Below are positions 51,379 through 63,740 of a stretch of 64,000 nucleotides of DNA, one piece after another. Position 1 is the stretch's first letter, and each line of letters begins with the position of its first letter. Made by a program: the position numbers and the translations under genes. The DNA lies in assembly GCF_000189635.1 (NCBI RefSeq), contig NW_002475999.1:142840-206839 (forward strand). Reading direction: 5' to 3'. The DNA comes from Tetrahymena thermophila SB210 (taxonomy: Eukaryota > Ciliophora > Oligohymenophorea > Hymenostomatida > Tetrahymenidae). The notes beneath the pieces were generated by a model. That model saw only the letters and a program-made list of their open reading frames with translations, was not told the origin of the DNA and searched no databases.

Positions 51379-53240
51379 TCTTAAATTAAATTATTTTCAA
51401 AACCAAAATAAAAATAATTTTAAAAATGTTTTTTTTATAATTAAACTCAACATTTTATTTTTAAATAAATCAAAAGAATTTTGTTATTATAAATCAAACT
51501 TAATTTGAATTTAAATTCTTAAGATATTTTTAATAAATAATAATTAAATTAATCTTTATTATCGAAAATATTATTGTTTATTTGTGAATTTAATTTTCAA
51601 TTAAAAAAATCATTCTTTAGTTATTGAAAATCTAATCTTACTCTTCTTTTAAATGTAAATAGTTAATTTTTTTTACTTAAATTGAATTTCTAATACATTT
51701 GATTAATATATTAATATTTTATTTGAATAAATTACATCTCTTTAAAATTAATAAGAGTAATTTTAAATAGAAATTTATGATTTCAATAATTATTTCAAAC
51801 AATATTAATAGATATTTTTAATCAAAAACTTAGTTAATATTTATTTATTTAAATCATTATTATCGAAAATATTCTTGTTTATTTGTGAACTTAATTTTAA
51901 TTAAAAAAATAATTTTTCCTTTTTAAAAATCTAATCTTACTCTCTACTTTTCAGAATAATTAGTTAAGTTTTTTACTAAAATTGAATTTCTAATACTAAA
52001 AATTAATACTTTTGATTAATATTTTAATATTTAATTTGAATAAATTACATATCTTTAAAATGAATAAGAGTGTTTTTAAATAGAAATTTATTATTTCAAA
52101 CAATATTCATTAAAAGTTTTAATTAAAAATATTTGTGGTATCCAAAAGTTAATAGTATTAAACTTTTATTATTTAGAATGATTTAATTTTAAGGTCTTAT
52201 TCATTTATTTTTATGATTTTGATTCTTCTTTTTCTTTGATAATAGATAGATATTTAAAAAATTTTCAATCATTTAAATATCAGTTATATAAAAGTAATAT
52301 CTATCAAAATAAATGGAAAATTCTAATTAAGAAAACATTAGATTTTTTTTAAAAATTAAATAGTATTTAGAAAGGGCATAAAATTCTATCAAAAATTTTC
52401 AAAATTTGATAAAAAAATTAAAATATAGTGAATAAAATTAACTAAAAATCATAAACATTAAATTAAATATGTCTCTACACAGTTGGTGATATTTTAATTT
52501 CATGATTTTTCAATTAGACTGAATAAGTTTCAAATAGTAATAATATTCAATTGATTCTAATTAGACAGCATTCATTGATGAAAAATTATTGATTTCTACG
52601 AACTTCTTTTGGATATCCTAAAGTAAAATTAAATATTTTTATTCTTTATTTCTTTTTACATCCTAATAAATTGATAGAAAATAACTAATTTTTTGGACTC
52701 AATGTTATAAAGATTGTTTTTTTTTGTCATACAATTATTATTTTTTCTGATTTTATATTTTGAAATTTAATATTTTATTTAATATAAATATATTAATAAA
52801 AATATAAAATTAAATCACTATTCATGAAAAATTAAATCAAATTTTTACTTTAAATCAAGAAAAAAAAATAAAAATTTACTTTTTGTTAAACAAATTTGCT
52901 TTTTTGTTAGCTCTATGATTAATAAATTTTAAATTTAAATAAAAACATAGTAAATTGATTAGTATTTCATATGTTAATTTAATTAATTAGTACTACCAAA
53001 ATTAAAGATGCATTTATTTAATTTTTTGAGTTTATTATAAAAAAAAGAAAAATCATTGCTTGAAGTTTAACTAATAAAAAAAAGGCTTCCTTTAAAGATA
53101 ATACAAGCATATAAATTATAAATTGAAAAAAAATTATCATCATTATTATATTTAGGCATTATTATCTTTATCAAAATAAAAATAAGAAAGATATCAAGGA
53201 AGAAACTATAATTATTATAGGACTGCTCAAGCAATCAATC
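51379..53240. repeat. Spacer with a ~300-bp direct repeat
   Basis: The block (A)TTATCGAAAATATT.TTGTTTATTTGTGAA occurs at about 51558 and 51859. It is followed in both copies by AATCTAATCTTACTCT, AATTGAATTTCTAATAC, TTTGAATAAATTACAT.TCTTTAAAAT.AATAAGAGT and TTTAAATAGAAATTTAT, so two copies of about 280-300 bp are in direct tandem (51550-52140). The remainder to 53240 has no gene. Confidence 0.6.
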
Positions 53241-53561
53241 ATGAAATCAGTTTATTTTTTAAGGATACTGTTACTAGGATAACATTTTTTAGCACAAGAA
53301 ACTTAGTCACTTACAGAGTCTAAAGAAGTGCATTACTGTGAAGCACAGGTGTTAAATTCTAGCTAAGCTTATTTACAATCAGCATCGCTTGTACAAGCAC
53401 TTTTAGGAGGATCCATTTTATCTTAACAATTTTTAATAATAGTAATAGTATCACTATCTTATTTTGCTTCAGCTAAGGATAAAATAACAAGACTAATTAG
53501 CAATGGAACAATTATTTTCATTTTAATATTTTTAGTTTTTGAAGTTTTTACTTTTATTTGA
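53241..53561 (+). CDS. Small membrane protein with signal peptide
   Basis: A single exon encodes 106 residues and ends in TGA. MKSVYFLRILLLGQHFLAQE looks like a signal peptide. A short polar part has one Cys (EVHYCEAQ), then hydrophobic stretches ALLGGSILSQQFLIIVIVSL and GTIIFILIFLVFEVFTF reach the very end. The frame is clean in the ciliate code, whereas flanking DNA is not. No family is recognised. Along with the gene at 56813 it is one of two small secretory-pathway genes flanking the tRNA, but the two do not look homologous. Confidence 0.6.
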
Positions 53562-55808
53562 TTATAATTATTTAAATCACTATGGTGATATTTAAAATCA
53601 AGTAATACCTATAAAAAATTAAATATATTTTTATCAAATGGAATTAAATAATTAGCTTTACTCTCATTAATTACTATAATTAGTTCATGTTTACTTACTT
53701 ATGCGAATTACATAATCAAATTAGTCTATTTCAATTTAAGTAATTAATTTTGAACCATAGCATTTAAAATTTTATAAAAGATTATTTAATTAATTTACTC
53801 TAATTAAGAATAAAAATTTTGAACTAATCCAATCGATTTTTTGAAATTTAAAATTAAAGGAAATATAAAAGTTAAAAATTAAAAAATTATTAAACTAATA
53901 TTTAGAGGATTATAAAAATAAATTTGCACTTACTGATATTTTTAATATATTTTTTTAATTCAAAAGCAATAATTTCATGAAAGAAAACTATTTTATTTGT
54001 AAAATTAATTTCAAAGTCTTTATTTTTGAAAGAAATCGTATATGGAGTATAATTTCTTCACTTATAAATTTTGTATTTTTTATTTTACTTAGATTACAGC
54101 TAAAGTGAAATAAAGAAAAAATATTAAAAGTTTGAGTATTAATAATTTTCTTAATTAAATTCGAATAAAATATAAACAAATTAAATTTGTACTGATTCCA
54201 GTCATATTGAAAAAGAAAGATATCTTAAATAAAAATATTTATGCAAAAGTTTCTCAAAATACTTTTGAAACTAAAATTTTAACCATTAATATATTTTATT
54301 TACCAGGTAATTTAATAATATTTATAAAGATTATTTTAATTAATTATATTTGACACAATCTGTTTATCAAAAAAATTTTATTTTTATTGTTCAGACCTAA
54401 TAATTAGATTATTATAGATTTCATTAGTTTTGAAAATGGTATTTAGAATAATTATTTTTCTTCGAATTTAATTAATTTTCTATCGACTAAAGTAAAAATA
54501 GTAAATTAAAATAGGAGACTTAATTCAGAGATATTTTTTTTTAAATTTTAGATTGGTCGAATTTACTTTTCAATTTATTATTATAAAAAGTTAATACAAA
54601 AAAAAATAAGCTAAGTAACCTTAATTGGGTATCATAATTTTATTTTTTTAGAATACTTATTTGGTTTTTGAATTAAGGAATACATTTTTAATCAGATATT
54701 TTTAATCTTTAAAGATGATTTATATCTTTAGATATTTTAAGTAGTTCTTTTTATTTTTTATGGTTTTTAATAAAAAATTGTAAATTAAATACCTCGTAAT
54801 TAAAAAATATAAAGTAAAAAATAAAATTTATTATTGAAAATATCTAAATTCGATTTAATTATGGTTAATATAAATCAAACTCCTTAACTTTAAAAATATT
54901 ACTTCAAAAGAAGAAATTATATTATAAAAATAAACCATTTAATTTATAGTAATCAATCATCTTTTATGTTTAAATTTTGATTAAGGAATAAAATTTTAAT
55001 AAACAATGATTTTTTATCCAATGAAAATTTTAATTTAAATATTTTATTGAACTTTCGACTTTAATATTTTAAGTAAGCTAAAAAAATTCATATTTAAGTT
55101 ATTAAATTAATATAGATAAAAGTTTAGCTTTTAATAAACTAATTTTCTTATTTATATAAATAAAGATTTCTATTCAAGTAGATTGACTCTATAAAATTCT
55201 ATTTGCTAATTCATATAGTGAATTCTTTTAATTTGACTAGGATTACAGACAAAAGAAATAATAAATTTGGAAAGATTTCAAAAATACGAAATTGATAAAG
55301 AATAGCAAATTTATTTATATTCTGATAAAATATAGAATGTTATATTCCAATTTTTTATATTTGCTTTTGCTTTTGAATAATCTTATTAATCAATATCTAT
55401 TAAAGCTCAAACAATTTCATAACATTTATTTTTAACAAGAATTTTTTATTTCATAAATTTATTCATTAATGTTTTAGATATTTAAAATAGAATCAAAAAT
55501 CGCCATTGATATTTTTTAAAATGTATTATTTAACATTAAATTAGATTAATCACTTAAAATACTTTAATTTAAAATAAAAATTATTTAAAAAAAGAATTCT
55601 TAATTAAGTTAATTCAAAAATAAACTTTATTATTTTAAAAAAATTGAGTTTATATAAATTTAATTGAAAGTTGATAACAAACTATAATATAAAATTATTT
55701 TGAAAATAAATATCTTAAAGCTATATTATAGTTTATAAATCTTTTCATAACTAAAAAATTAATAGAACTTTTTTTATTTTTTATATTATTTTATTAATTT
55801 CAACGAAA
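53562..55808. other. Long A+T-rich spacer before the tRNA gene
   Basis: No protein gene is seen. One diverged direct repeat is likely: TTTGAATTAAGGAATACATTTTTAAT near 54675 and TTTTGATTAAGGAATAAAATTTTAAT near 54977, each followed about 60-80 bp later by GA(C/T)TTTAATATTTTAAGTA-like or GATATTTTAAGTA. Confidence 0.4.
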
Positions 55809-55879
55809 GCATCGATGGTTTAGTGGTAGAATAGAGCGTTGCCATCGCTTTGACCCGGGTTCGATTCCCGGTCGATGCA
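55809..55879 (+). tRNA. tRNA-Gly (anticodon GCC)
   Basis: A 71-nt cloverleaf without intron. The acceptor stem GCATCGA pairs with TCGATGC and is followed by discriminator A; CCA is not encoded. The A box is TGGTTTAGTGG (55816-55826) and the B box GGTTCGATTCC (55858-55868). The anticodon stem is GAGCG/CGCTT (one G-T pair) around loop TTGCCAT, so the anticodon is GCC. The body closely matches eukaryotic glycine tRNAs. Confidence 0.97.
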
Positions 55880-55887
55880 TTTTTTTT
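55880..55887 (+). terminator. RNA polymerase III terminator
   Basis: A run of eight T residues starts right after the discriminator base of the tRNA, the normal Pol III stop signal. T runs are common in this DNA, but the position fits exactly. Confidence 0.7.
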
Positions 55888-56812
55888 AATAAATATTTAT
55901 ATTAATTAATTTAATTTAGCTTATATTTGTTTATATAATCAAAAATATTCTACTACTAGAAATTAAAAATGGAATTTATGATACTTAATTGAAGAATTTA
56001 TATTATTTTATAGATAATAATAACTTAAATATTATAGAAATTCTATCTTATTTTAAAGAGAATAGATAGAAATTGTAAATTTTTATATATAAATCTATTT
56101 TAATATTTTAATTATTTCATTTTTTAATTTTAATTAAAGCTAATTATTTTGAAAATACTAGTTTTAAATGATTCACTGTTTAAAATCCCTAATTTATTTT
56201 ACTATTAAAAATGTAAAGTTTCTAATCTATTTTTTCATACTAATTGAAATTTTAATTACAGAAGAAATTTAATATATCTCATAAATTTAAATAAGAATTT
56301 ATTGCAAAAAATATTTGAAATATTTATTAATTGAATACATTTTAAAATAGTTTAAAAATTAAATTATATTTTTATTAACAATTAATTTTATAAATAAAAT
56401 TTAAATATATTTTAGTACTTATTTAGTCTTATCTTATTCATTTTCATCGAAAAGAAAAATCAAGTTTTTAATCTGCAAAAACAAAATTCAGATTTGATTT
56501 AAATCATAGAAGATTAAATTTTATTTATTTTTATCATATTATAAACTATTTTAAATGAAAAATTGATTACAAAATTATTATTATTATTATATATTAAAAG
56601 AGTTATCAAGCATTATTATAGTTTATTTTAATGAATTTACTTAAAGTTACTTTTAAAATTTCTAAAAGAGATTTTTAAAAATTATATAAATGAAAACTTA
56701 CTTACAAAAATATTAAATAAAGCATACAGTAAAATTAATTTATAATTAATAAATTCATTGATTTCAAGTAGAAAATGTATGCTAATATAATTTCTTTTGA
56801 TTATTTTCTCAA
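55888..56812. other. A+T-rich spacer
   Basis: No gene or clear repeat was found; it separates the tRNA from the end of the minus-strand gene. Confidence 0.45.
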
Positions 56813-57163
56813 TCAAAATAAAATATTTAAGGTAAGTAATGAAATTGCAAAAATAATTACAGAGCTATTAAGACAGTTCATAAAATCATCATATTTTTTT
56901 TAATCAGCAGGATCAGTGGGATAAGGATTACATTTTTTAAGGCAACTAACAAAATCAGACAGATTATTTTAGGTAGGGCATTAAGCTTAATAGCACTTAC
57001 GTGATGCTTCTGCTTAATCACTACAAGCTTTTGTTGAGCATTCAGTTTAAGGTCCTTATTAGGCTTAGCAAGATTAAACTTTAGCAAAATCTTTGTCAGT
57101 TAATTCTGCTGAAACTAAAGATAGAATAGCAAATATAAGGAAAATAGATGTTAAAATTTTCAT
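56813..57163 (-). CDS. Small secreted Cys-rich protein, probably GPI-anchored
   Basis: A single minus-strand exon encodes 116 residues and ends in TGA. It begins with a signal peptide (MKILTSIFLIFAILSLVSA). The mature part has eight cysteines in pairs (SCQAQ, TECSTKAC, RKCYQAQC, SCLKKC, NCLN). After NCLNSS comes a purely hydrophobic end, VIIFAISLLTLNILF, directly before the stop, which is the shape of a GPI-attachment signal. It resembles the many small Cys-rich surface proteins of ciliates, but I cannot name a family. An alternative is an intron starting at the GTAATT within that tail, which would give a different C-terminus. Confidence 0.75.
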
Positions 57164-59332
57164 TTTTATTTTTTGAGATTTGTTTATTATTTTGTATTTA
57201 TTGATTTATATTTATAAATGTATGTATTATTTTTTGCTCAAATATTTAAAGTCAAAATAAAATAAAATTTAATAAAGTAAGCACAATTTTGGTAGCATCT
57301 AATATATATTTTTTTATTAAATTTAATGGATAAAGTTTTAATTCGACAAATAGGTTTACACCTTTTATAATATCTAAATTACACTTTAATTTTATAATTA
57401 ATTAAAATATGATAAAAATTTGAGTAAAAGAGTTTTATATCAGGTATTTCTATTAATTTACTATGAATTTGAATCATATTTAATCAATATTTGAATTTCT
57501 TACTCGAATCTTAAAATTAGATTGGAAGATCAAATAAAATATTTCAAAATTTATCAATGCTTGAATAAAAATACTCCAAAAATAAGTTAAGCTCATTAAC
57601 AAATATTAAAATCAATCAAAATATTCGAAATTATTCTTATAAATATACCAAGTATTAAAGATTTAGTAATGAAATATAATAGATTTTATACTTATTTTAT
57701 GGCGTTTGGGTAGGTGATAAGTATTTTGAATAGAAAATATAAACAATTTTGATCATTCAATTTTAGTTTTTTAAAAAATTAAATATTTTTTAAAAACTAG
57801 CAAAAAGTAATCCCATTTAAATATGATTTGATATTAGTTTTTTCCATTTGAGGCTCTCAAAAATTAAAGTTTCTCAAAATTAAATTCGAAAAAAATAAAT
57901 TGAATGGTTCTTTAGAAATTTTAGTTTACATGTAAATTTTCTTATTAGGATTGATTAATTTGATAAAAATCTATTTTGTTTAATTAATTAAATTCTTCTT
58001 ATTGAAAGTAATGGTCTAGAAAATAAATTAACAAAAAATTAAAACTATGTCAGAATTACATGGCAATCAATTTTTATGGCTATATTTAATTATTTTTTTT
58101 ATTTAGATTGATTTTAATTAAGAAAGTCCATTTTACATTTATATCATGTTTTAAATTGAATTTCTTTCATACATTATAAAAATATATTGCTACATTTTTA
58201 TGACTTATTTTTTAGAGTTTATTTCTAAAGAAGATATCATTAAGTTATTGACTTTACAAGAAAAATAATGATATTTCAATTTTTTAAGTATTTCAGAATA
58301 TTTTTCAAATTTACTTTTTTCTCAAAATTTGTAAAAGATAAAATTAATTAATTGAAATATATTAAGTTAAGCCCAAAAACCTCAAATATATTTAGGTCCT
58401 ACTTTTTTCTTGGTTTTTAATCAAATTAAGAAGTTTTAAGCCAAACTCACATACTTGTAAATTTCAATCAACTTTTTCCATAATATTTTTAGATTAAAGG
58501 TTAAATAGTATTTTTGATTTCTATGTTAAATAAAATATTTTCTTTGCTAAAAATAAATTTTAAATTAACATAATATAATAGAATTATTCTATTGTTTTTT
58601 TATATAATATGTTATATTTTTATTTTATATTTGATGAATATGTACTTTAATACTAAGAGAGTTTTGCTAACTAATTATTATCTATTTAATGATATTTTTT
58701 AATTAATTATGAGTATTTATTTTTCTCGAATTTAAAAGTTATGATTGTCTCCAAAAAATAGCATCATAAACTTCGTAAGACTGATAGATAAATTAATTAA
58801 CAATTTCTTATTTTGTTCATTTAGAGTTTTCTAATTAGACTTTTGAAAACTTGAAAAATAAAAATCCCTGCATTATTATGAAAATATCTTAGATATTAGA
58901 GCTATATATCTATCTAAGTGCATATTTTGTGCTTCAACTGTATTCTTGGTTACAATATTAATAAAAAATATATTATTGATACGAATAAATAATATATTTT
59001 TATGCTTACACACTTTAAGGTTTACTTATTTATAGCTATTATGTTAAAATGAATGAGCAATTCAAATAATTTTTTTAAAATAGAAATAAATAAAAAAAAA
59101 AATCAAGAAATAATGATTTTTATTTTGTTTATTTCATTAAATTATCACAAGTTAAATAAAAATATTATCCATCATTTATTAAAATTACCTAAACAAATTT
59201 AAAAAAACTAATATAATTTATCGACACCATTATTAATGCTTTATTTATTATTAATTTTTTTTACTAAATTAAATAGTTTATTAAAAAATAATTAAAATAA
59301 CTAACAACAGAATTAAACTATATTTCAAATAA
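57164..59332. other. Long A+T-rich spacer
   Basis: 2.2 kb without a recognisable gene, RNA or clear repeat. It should contain the divergent promoters of the two flanking genes. Confidence 0.45.
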
Positions 59333-61567
59333 ATGAGTAAGTTAATTAATGGTTTTATTACTTCAATAGATATTTATTCAATTGGAGTGAATCTTAACTA
59401 TAAATAATCAGAGAAGTAAAAGAGCTTTTTTGGGGGGTTCATATCTATTTTAACTTTTGGGATTATAGGTCTTGTCTTATGGGAATATGGTAAAGAACTT
59501 TACATTAAGAAAAACCCTATTGTAATCTAGAGCTAAAGATAAATTATTCAAGCTTAAAGAGTTTAAGTTGATAAAAATAATATCATAATGATGGTTGGAA
59601 TTTAAGATTAGTTTTCTAAATCTTTTGTTGATCCTTCATACTTTACAGTAAAGGCAGTTATTTAATAATTAGTTTAAACTACTGACCCTAATACAGGGCA
59701 AGTTAATAAGTCATTAAAGTAATATGATAGAGAGATATCTGCATGTAATCTAGATGATGTAGGCATAGAAGATCTCAAACCTTACTTCTCATCTTTTAAG
59801 TATAGTGATTACTTCTGTCTAAAAAGTAGAAATCAAGACGAATAAAATTATATTGAAGGTGATTTTGATGAGTAATCATTTTCTTAAATTTATATTTACA
59901 TCTAAAAATGTACTAATTCTACTGATTAAGGCAGCGTAATATGTAAGAGCCCAGATTAAATCAATAATGTTATGGGAAATACCAAAATTTCTTTATACCT
60001 TTCAGATTAGCTCATAGTTCCAACTTCCTTTGAGTAGCCTTTTCAAAATAAAGGAATTAACCTTTTTTCTACTATTTCTACTTACTTTTAGAAAGAAATT
60101 TAACTCTACTACACTAACAGTTATATTGATACAGATTAAGGAATTTTTTACCCGGATATTTATTAAATAAGAGGGTTTTCTTTTGTAACATAAAGTGAAG
60201 TTATATACCATGACTAATCAAATACTATTTGCAGAGTTTTATTAAGGCTAAGAAAATAGAAAGAAGATTATATGTAAAGAAGATATGAAAAAGTACTTGA
60301 TGTTACTGCTTAAGTTGGTGGTTTACTAAAAATAATTACTATGATTGGTGCTATTTTGTTAGGTCCATTTTAAAGGTTATATTATAATAAAAATTTAGTT
60401 AATTAACTTTTTTCTTTTTAATTAAATGAAATTACAAATGAAAATAAAAATGAATAACCATAATTAATTTCAGAAGAGTAAAATAGTGATAAATAACAAA
60501 AGCAAAGTTAATAAGTTTAGGAAACAAATGAAATCATAAAATAAGTGCCTGATATCTAAAGAGATTAATCTATTAATGCCAATCAACTAGTATTCAGTTA
60601 ATCAAATAAAAAATCTAAAATTAAAAATGCAATGAAAATTTTTGATACATCCTAATAAACTATCTAATATAAATTTTTTGATTATTTGAAGCATTTCTTT
60701 TGTTCTAAAAGAAAGGCTTTGAAGAGTAAGAAGATTTTACTTGATTATAGCATCAAGAAGCTAAATTAAAACTTAGATATTTTGCACATTTTAAATAAAA
60801 TGATAGAAATTGACAAACTAAAGTATTTGATTTTTGATGAAGATTAAATGAAGCTTTTTGAATTTATCCCTAAACCCAAAATTGGTCTCAATGATATTGA
60901 AATAGATGGTTAAAAGGAATTTACTAGCTCATAAAATACTAATATTATATCTAAAAATAAATAAAGAAATAGCCATAATTATTATTTTTAGGCAGATAAA
61001 ACTTCAGAAGAAAAGGCAAAAGATGCTTAACTAAGCTTCCTAAAGATTTATTAGAAAAAGAATAAATCTAAAATAGATGAAAAATTAATAAACACAATTG
61101 ATCCTAATATGATTAAAAGTATAAATTCAAATAATAATTTAGTATCCAAATTATTAACACCTGTTTCTTTAAACTCTTCTATGGATATATCTGTTCCACA
61201 TTATAATAGCTATAATAATTGTTAGATTTACTCAAATTAAACATAAAATCACTAATCTAAAAAGTAAACTCATTTCAGGTTAAACTAATTATATTAAAAC
61301 ACACCTGATAATGTACTTAGTTAATAGCGTTCCTAAGATGTTGCAACAATTGAATAATAATAATAATAACATAATGATGAAAATTCTGTAATTGATTCTT
61401 GCTTTATAACCGATTATGAAGCAACTGGCATAAATTTAGTAAAAAATAATACAAATTTCTTTGACTAAAGTCCAATAATTACATAAAATAGAGAGAAAAA
61501 TAATAATAGTTAGGTGAGTAAATTAGAAGAAATTCAATAATCAAAATTACTTGGAGATTTTAATTGA
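59333..61567 (+). CDS. Two-TM membrane protein with large lumenal/extracellular domain, function unknown
   Basis: A single exon encodes 744 residues and ends in TGA. After a short N-terminus (GFITSIDIYSIGVNLNY), TM1 lies near residues 30-52 (FFGGFISILTFGIIGLVLWE). A domain of about 270 residues has scattered cysteines (SACNLDD, YIQKCTNS, VICKSPD). TM2 near 321-350 is introduced by VLDVTAQVGGLLKIITMIGA. The C-terminal half is probably cytosolic: Gln-rich, then a more conserved-looking helical block SKKILLDYSIKKLNQNLDIL ... LKYLIFDEDQMKLFEF, then low complexity. This layout recalls a family of ciliate putative transmembrane proteins without known function. Which side the loop faces is not decided. 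Confidence 0.8.
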
Positions 61568-61973
61568 TAAGAATTTCATTTAAAAATGTATTTTTTTTGA
61601 ATGTAATTAAATTAATTGCTTATTAATTGATGGTAATTTTGTTTTCTAATTTTATGTAAACAATTACTTATTAAATACATTTTCTTTACAATTTTTTAAG
61701 ATTTGAATTAATCTAAGAATTTGAATTTATAAAACGATTGATATTTATATAAATGTGTACAATATTATTAAATTAAGGTTTTTTATTTTTTACAAAATAT
61801 TTTATTAGTTAGTTTGCTTGCTTGTTTGTTTGTTTGTTTCTTTTAAAATATATTGATTAAATTAATAACTTGGGTATTAATTTGTTGATGAATTTGATAT
61901 TTATTAACTTGTTTATTATTTTTATATTTTTATTTGTATAGAATATAATTTTTTATTTTAAAATTCCATAAAA
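61568..61973. other. Short spacer with a TTTG microsatellite
   Basis: A (TTTG)n-type run with two TTGC variants lies at about 61812-61840. Otherwise this is the promoter and leader of the last gene on the chromosome. Confidence 0.5.
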
Positions 61974-63341
61974 ATGAATACGCAAATATTATAGTAAATA
62001 GGTACTTCCCCTAAACTCACAGAATTTAAAAATTAGCAGTATAAATAATATATTCCTGCTGTCAGAAAGCAAAGCGATCAAATTTATGCCTCTGTTACTT
62101 CTCCTTCATTTGTTCCTTAATTGGTAAAAAAAGGCTCAAGCTCTTAAAGAGATGTAATTAACCCAAAAGAAGAAACTAATTACTCAAAAAATAAGTTTGT
62201 TTTAAATAGCCAGATAAATTAAAATGCCTCCCATAGTCACTCTAATAGTAAAGAAGACAAATAAATTCAAAGCGAACCATAGTCATTAAATTATGAAATT
62301 CTATCATCTCAATTTAGAAAAAATTAAGTGAGATAGTTTACTTTGGGAAATGAATTTGAGCAAACTGCTAATTTTATATAGATTTCAAATAGATAATCAA
62401 TTAATAACACTACTGGCTCTTAAGAATAATATTTAGGAAGTACTGTCAATATAAACAACACTAGCCTTTCTTAAAATAACTCTTAGATACCTAGAGGAAG
62501 CCTGCAAAGTATAGCTAATGGAAATGTAGAAGGAGAATAAATGAAACAAATTATAATAAATTTATAATAAAGAATAACAAAATTAGAAGCCAGAGTAGAA
62601 AGCAACGAAGAAAAAATAGATTTAAATGAAAGATTGTTTAGATTAAAAGATCAGCAAACTGAAAGCTAGTAACTTTCGATCATTAGTAGTAATATAAAAA
62701 ACGATGTAGAAAATTATGTTTAAAGTGTAATCTTATAATAGTAGCAAGAATGTGATAGGACTGTAGAATAGATGAAAAAAATAGAACTTCTTGAAAAAAA
62801 ACTAAAAAGTAGTGATGAAAATTTATTAAAATTTACAAATGATATCGAGCAATAGTTAAAAGAATCTATTTAGCCATTCAATACCTAAATTGAAAGAGCT
62901 ATGAAATTAATAAATGCAAATGCTTCTTAAATAGAAAAGAATTTTTAGAAATACGATGACTTTAATTCTAAAATTACAGACTTAAATGATAAAATTAAAC
63001 TATTACAACAAAATATAACTTTGAATAAAGATGAAGTATTTGATAGCTTAAACTAATATGAAAAATCTCTTTAACAAATTACAAAGGTATAAAATAATAT
63101 AACTGAAGATTTAAAGTAAAATATTCAACCTGCGATCAAAGGACTTGAAGATGATTTTTTAAGGATCCTTTAAAACTATAAAGAAATGTCAGACTTTGTG
63201 ACAAAAACTAAATTTCTGGATGAAGAAATGATTCTCTTAAAACATAAAGTTAAAATTATAGCTCAAAAAGTGAATGTAAATGAAAATTGGCAAGTTAACA
63301 CTTAATCTTTATTATCTCTTAATAATTTTAAAAACAAATGA
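61974..63341 (+). CDS. Coiled-coil protein, last gene before the telomere
   Basis: A single exon encodes 455 residues and ends in TGA. The first ~180 residues are Ser/Gln/Asn-rich and disordered-looking (MNTQILQQIGTSPKLTEF). From about 185 it becomes a long heptad-type coiled coil (MKQIIINLQQRITKLEARVE, then KKIELLEKKLKSS, LNDKIKLLQQNITLNKDEVF). No signal peptide or TM segment is seen. A cytoskeletal or basal-body role is typical for such ciliate proteins but is not shown here. Confidence 0.82.
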
Positions 63342-63740
63342 AACTAAATTATGAAAAATTAATTTTAAAAAACATGTAAAATATATTTCGATGGTGAGCA
63401 ATAAATACATTATTTATCATAATTATCCAAACAAAATATTTTAATCTTCAAAAAAATTATTATCGTAAGCCACTATTTTTATATTTATAAACAAATAAAA
63501 TTATCTAAATGTTTCTTAATACTCAATCAATCAATCTTAATTATTTTTGATTTCAAACATTTTCATTTGAGTATTGTTTGTTAAATTTCAGCATATAACA
63601 TAAATCAAAAATTATTATAGAATATTTTATTTTATTATAATAGTGTTAATAAGTTAATTATGGTGTAAAAATCATTTTTACATACTAGCTAAATTCATAG
63701 AAGCATAAGTAAATTTCTTATTATATTCTGAAGTATTCTA
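63342..63740. other. Subtelomeric spacer
   Basis: 399 bp of unique-looking A+T-rich DNA between the last stop codon and the first telomere repeat. No second gene and no subtelomeric repeat array are seen. Confidence 0.6.

Noticed and set aside
53988-54179. Minus-strand frame of 63 codons
   Set aside because: It is isolated in spacer DNA with random A+T composition.
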